DNA from: Candidatus Saganbacteria bacterium
Lineage (GTDB): Bacteria; Margulisbacteria; WOR-1; O2-12-FULL-45-9; XYB2-FULL-48-7
Direction of reading: 5' to 3'
Assembly (NCBI GenBank): GCA_020051815.1
Contig: JAGVQF010000157.1
Coordinates: 1-5,118 of the forward strand
DNA: 5,118 nt
Shown: positions 5,027 to 5,118 of the stretch, piece by piece
Layout: each line of letters opens with the position of its first letter
Position numbering within the stretch: the stretch's first letter is position 1
The notes under the pieces: model-generated
What the model saw: only the letters and a program-made list of their open reading frames with translations
Told to the model about the DNA's origin: nothing
The model's database searches: none
Position numbers and translations under genes: made by a program

Positions 5027-5118
5027 TGAAAATAAAGTTTAACGGCAAAGAGATCAATATTCGGAGAATCGGTATCTTAACCGGCGGCGGCGACTGCGCC
5101 GGGCATAATGCGGTGATC
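5026..5118 (+). CDS. pfkA: 6-phosphofructokinase, N-terminal fragment
   Basis: The first 31 codons are present before the window ends: MKIKFNGKEINIRRIG, then the nucleotide/phosphate-binding glycine loop GILTGGGDCAGHNAVI (16-31). The GGGDC-x-G-x-N pattern is the family's N-terminal signature. The enzyme phosphorylates fructose 6-phosphate to fructose 1,6-bisphosphate, the substrate of the aldolase just upstream. Its ATG overlaps the aldolase stop codon as TAATG, and only a weak ribosome binding site precedes it, fitting reinitiation after aldolase. Relative to E. coli PfkA the protein starts about 13 residues earlier. The residues that separate ATP- from pyrophosphate-dependent enzymes lie outside the window, so the phosphoryl donor is unresolved. 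His27 sits where Leu or Met is usual. Confidence 0.88.
   Translation, partial: MKIKFNGKEINIRRIGILTGGGDCAGHNAVI

Noticed and set aside
1..5118. tRNA or rRNA genes, CRISPR arrays, insertion sequences, phage genes.
   Set aside because: None seen: no cloverleaf-like segments, no regularly spaced direct repeats beyond the heptamers, and no transposase or integrase motifs.

Overview
This 5.1 kb window comes from a bacterial chromosome of roughly 50% GC. It is a glycolysis locus. Two genes run leftward: a small CoA-binding Rossmann protein and pyruvate kinase. Four complete genes and the start of a fifth run rightward: triose-phosphate isomerase, a 52-residue small protein, a DUF/AbiEii-type nucleotidyltransferase, class II fructose-bisphosphate aldolase and the beginning of 6-phosphofructokinase. 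Nothing here fixes the taxonomy. The gene style (type B class II aldolase with a PFK directly downstream, moderate GC, heptamer and palindromic repeats) would suit an uncultured lineage near Cyanobacteria/Margulisbacteria/WOR-1, but that is a weak inference.

Layout. Positions 1-297 hold the 3' end of a protein ending in a winged-helix domain. A 119-base convergent spacer follows, with a long imperfect inverted repeat. Pyruvate kinase (417-1823, minus) lies 5 bases downstream of the CoA-binding gene (1829-2200, minus) and is probably cotranscribed with it. The divergent spacer (2201-2377) carries a compact twin-hairpin repeat in the leader of the leftward operon and a good sigma70-type promoter for the rightward genes. 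Triose-phosphate isomerase (2378-3115) contains a four-unit heptamer repeat inside its reading frame. Eleven bases downstream, with its Shine-Dalgarno overlapping the tpiA stop codon, is a 52-codon gene (3127-3285). It overlaps a nucleotidyltransferase gene (3282-3860) by ATGA, giving a toxin-antitoxin-like pair. A second promoter (3981-4009) drives aldolase (4046-5026), whose stop codon overlaps the start codon of phosphofructokinase (5026 onward, cut by the window).

How the parts fit. PFK, aldolase and triose-phosphate isomerase carry out consecutive upper-glycolysis steps, and pyruvate kinase carries out the last step, so the divergent arrangement places entry and exit of the pathway at one locus. 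The small-protein/nucleotidyltransferase pair has no obvious glycolytic role and looks like an accessory cassette sitting behind the tpiA promoter. It is the best candidate in the window for an uncharacterised system.
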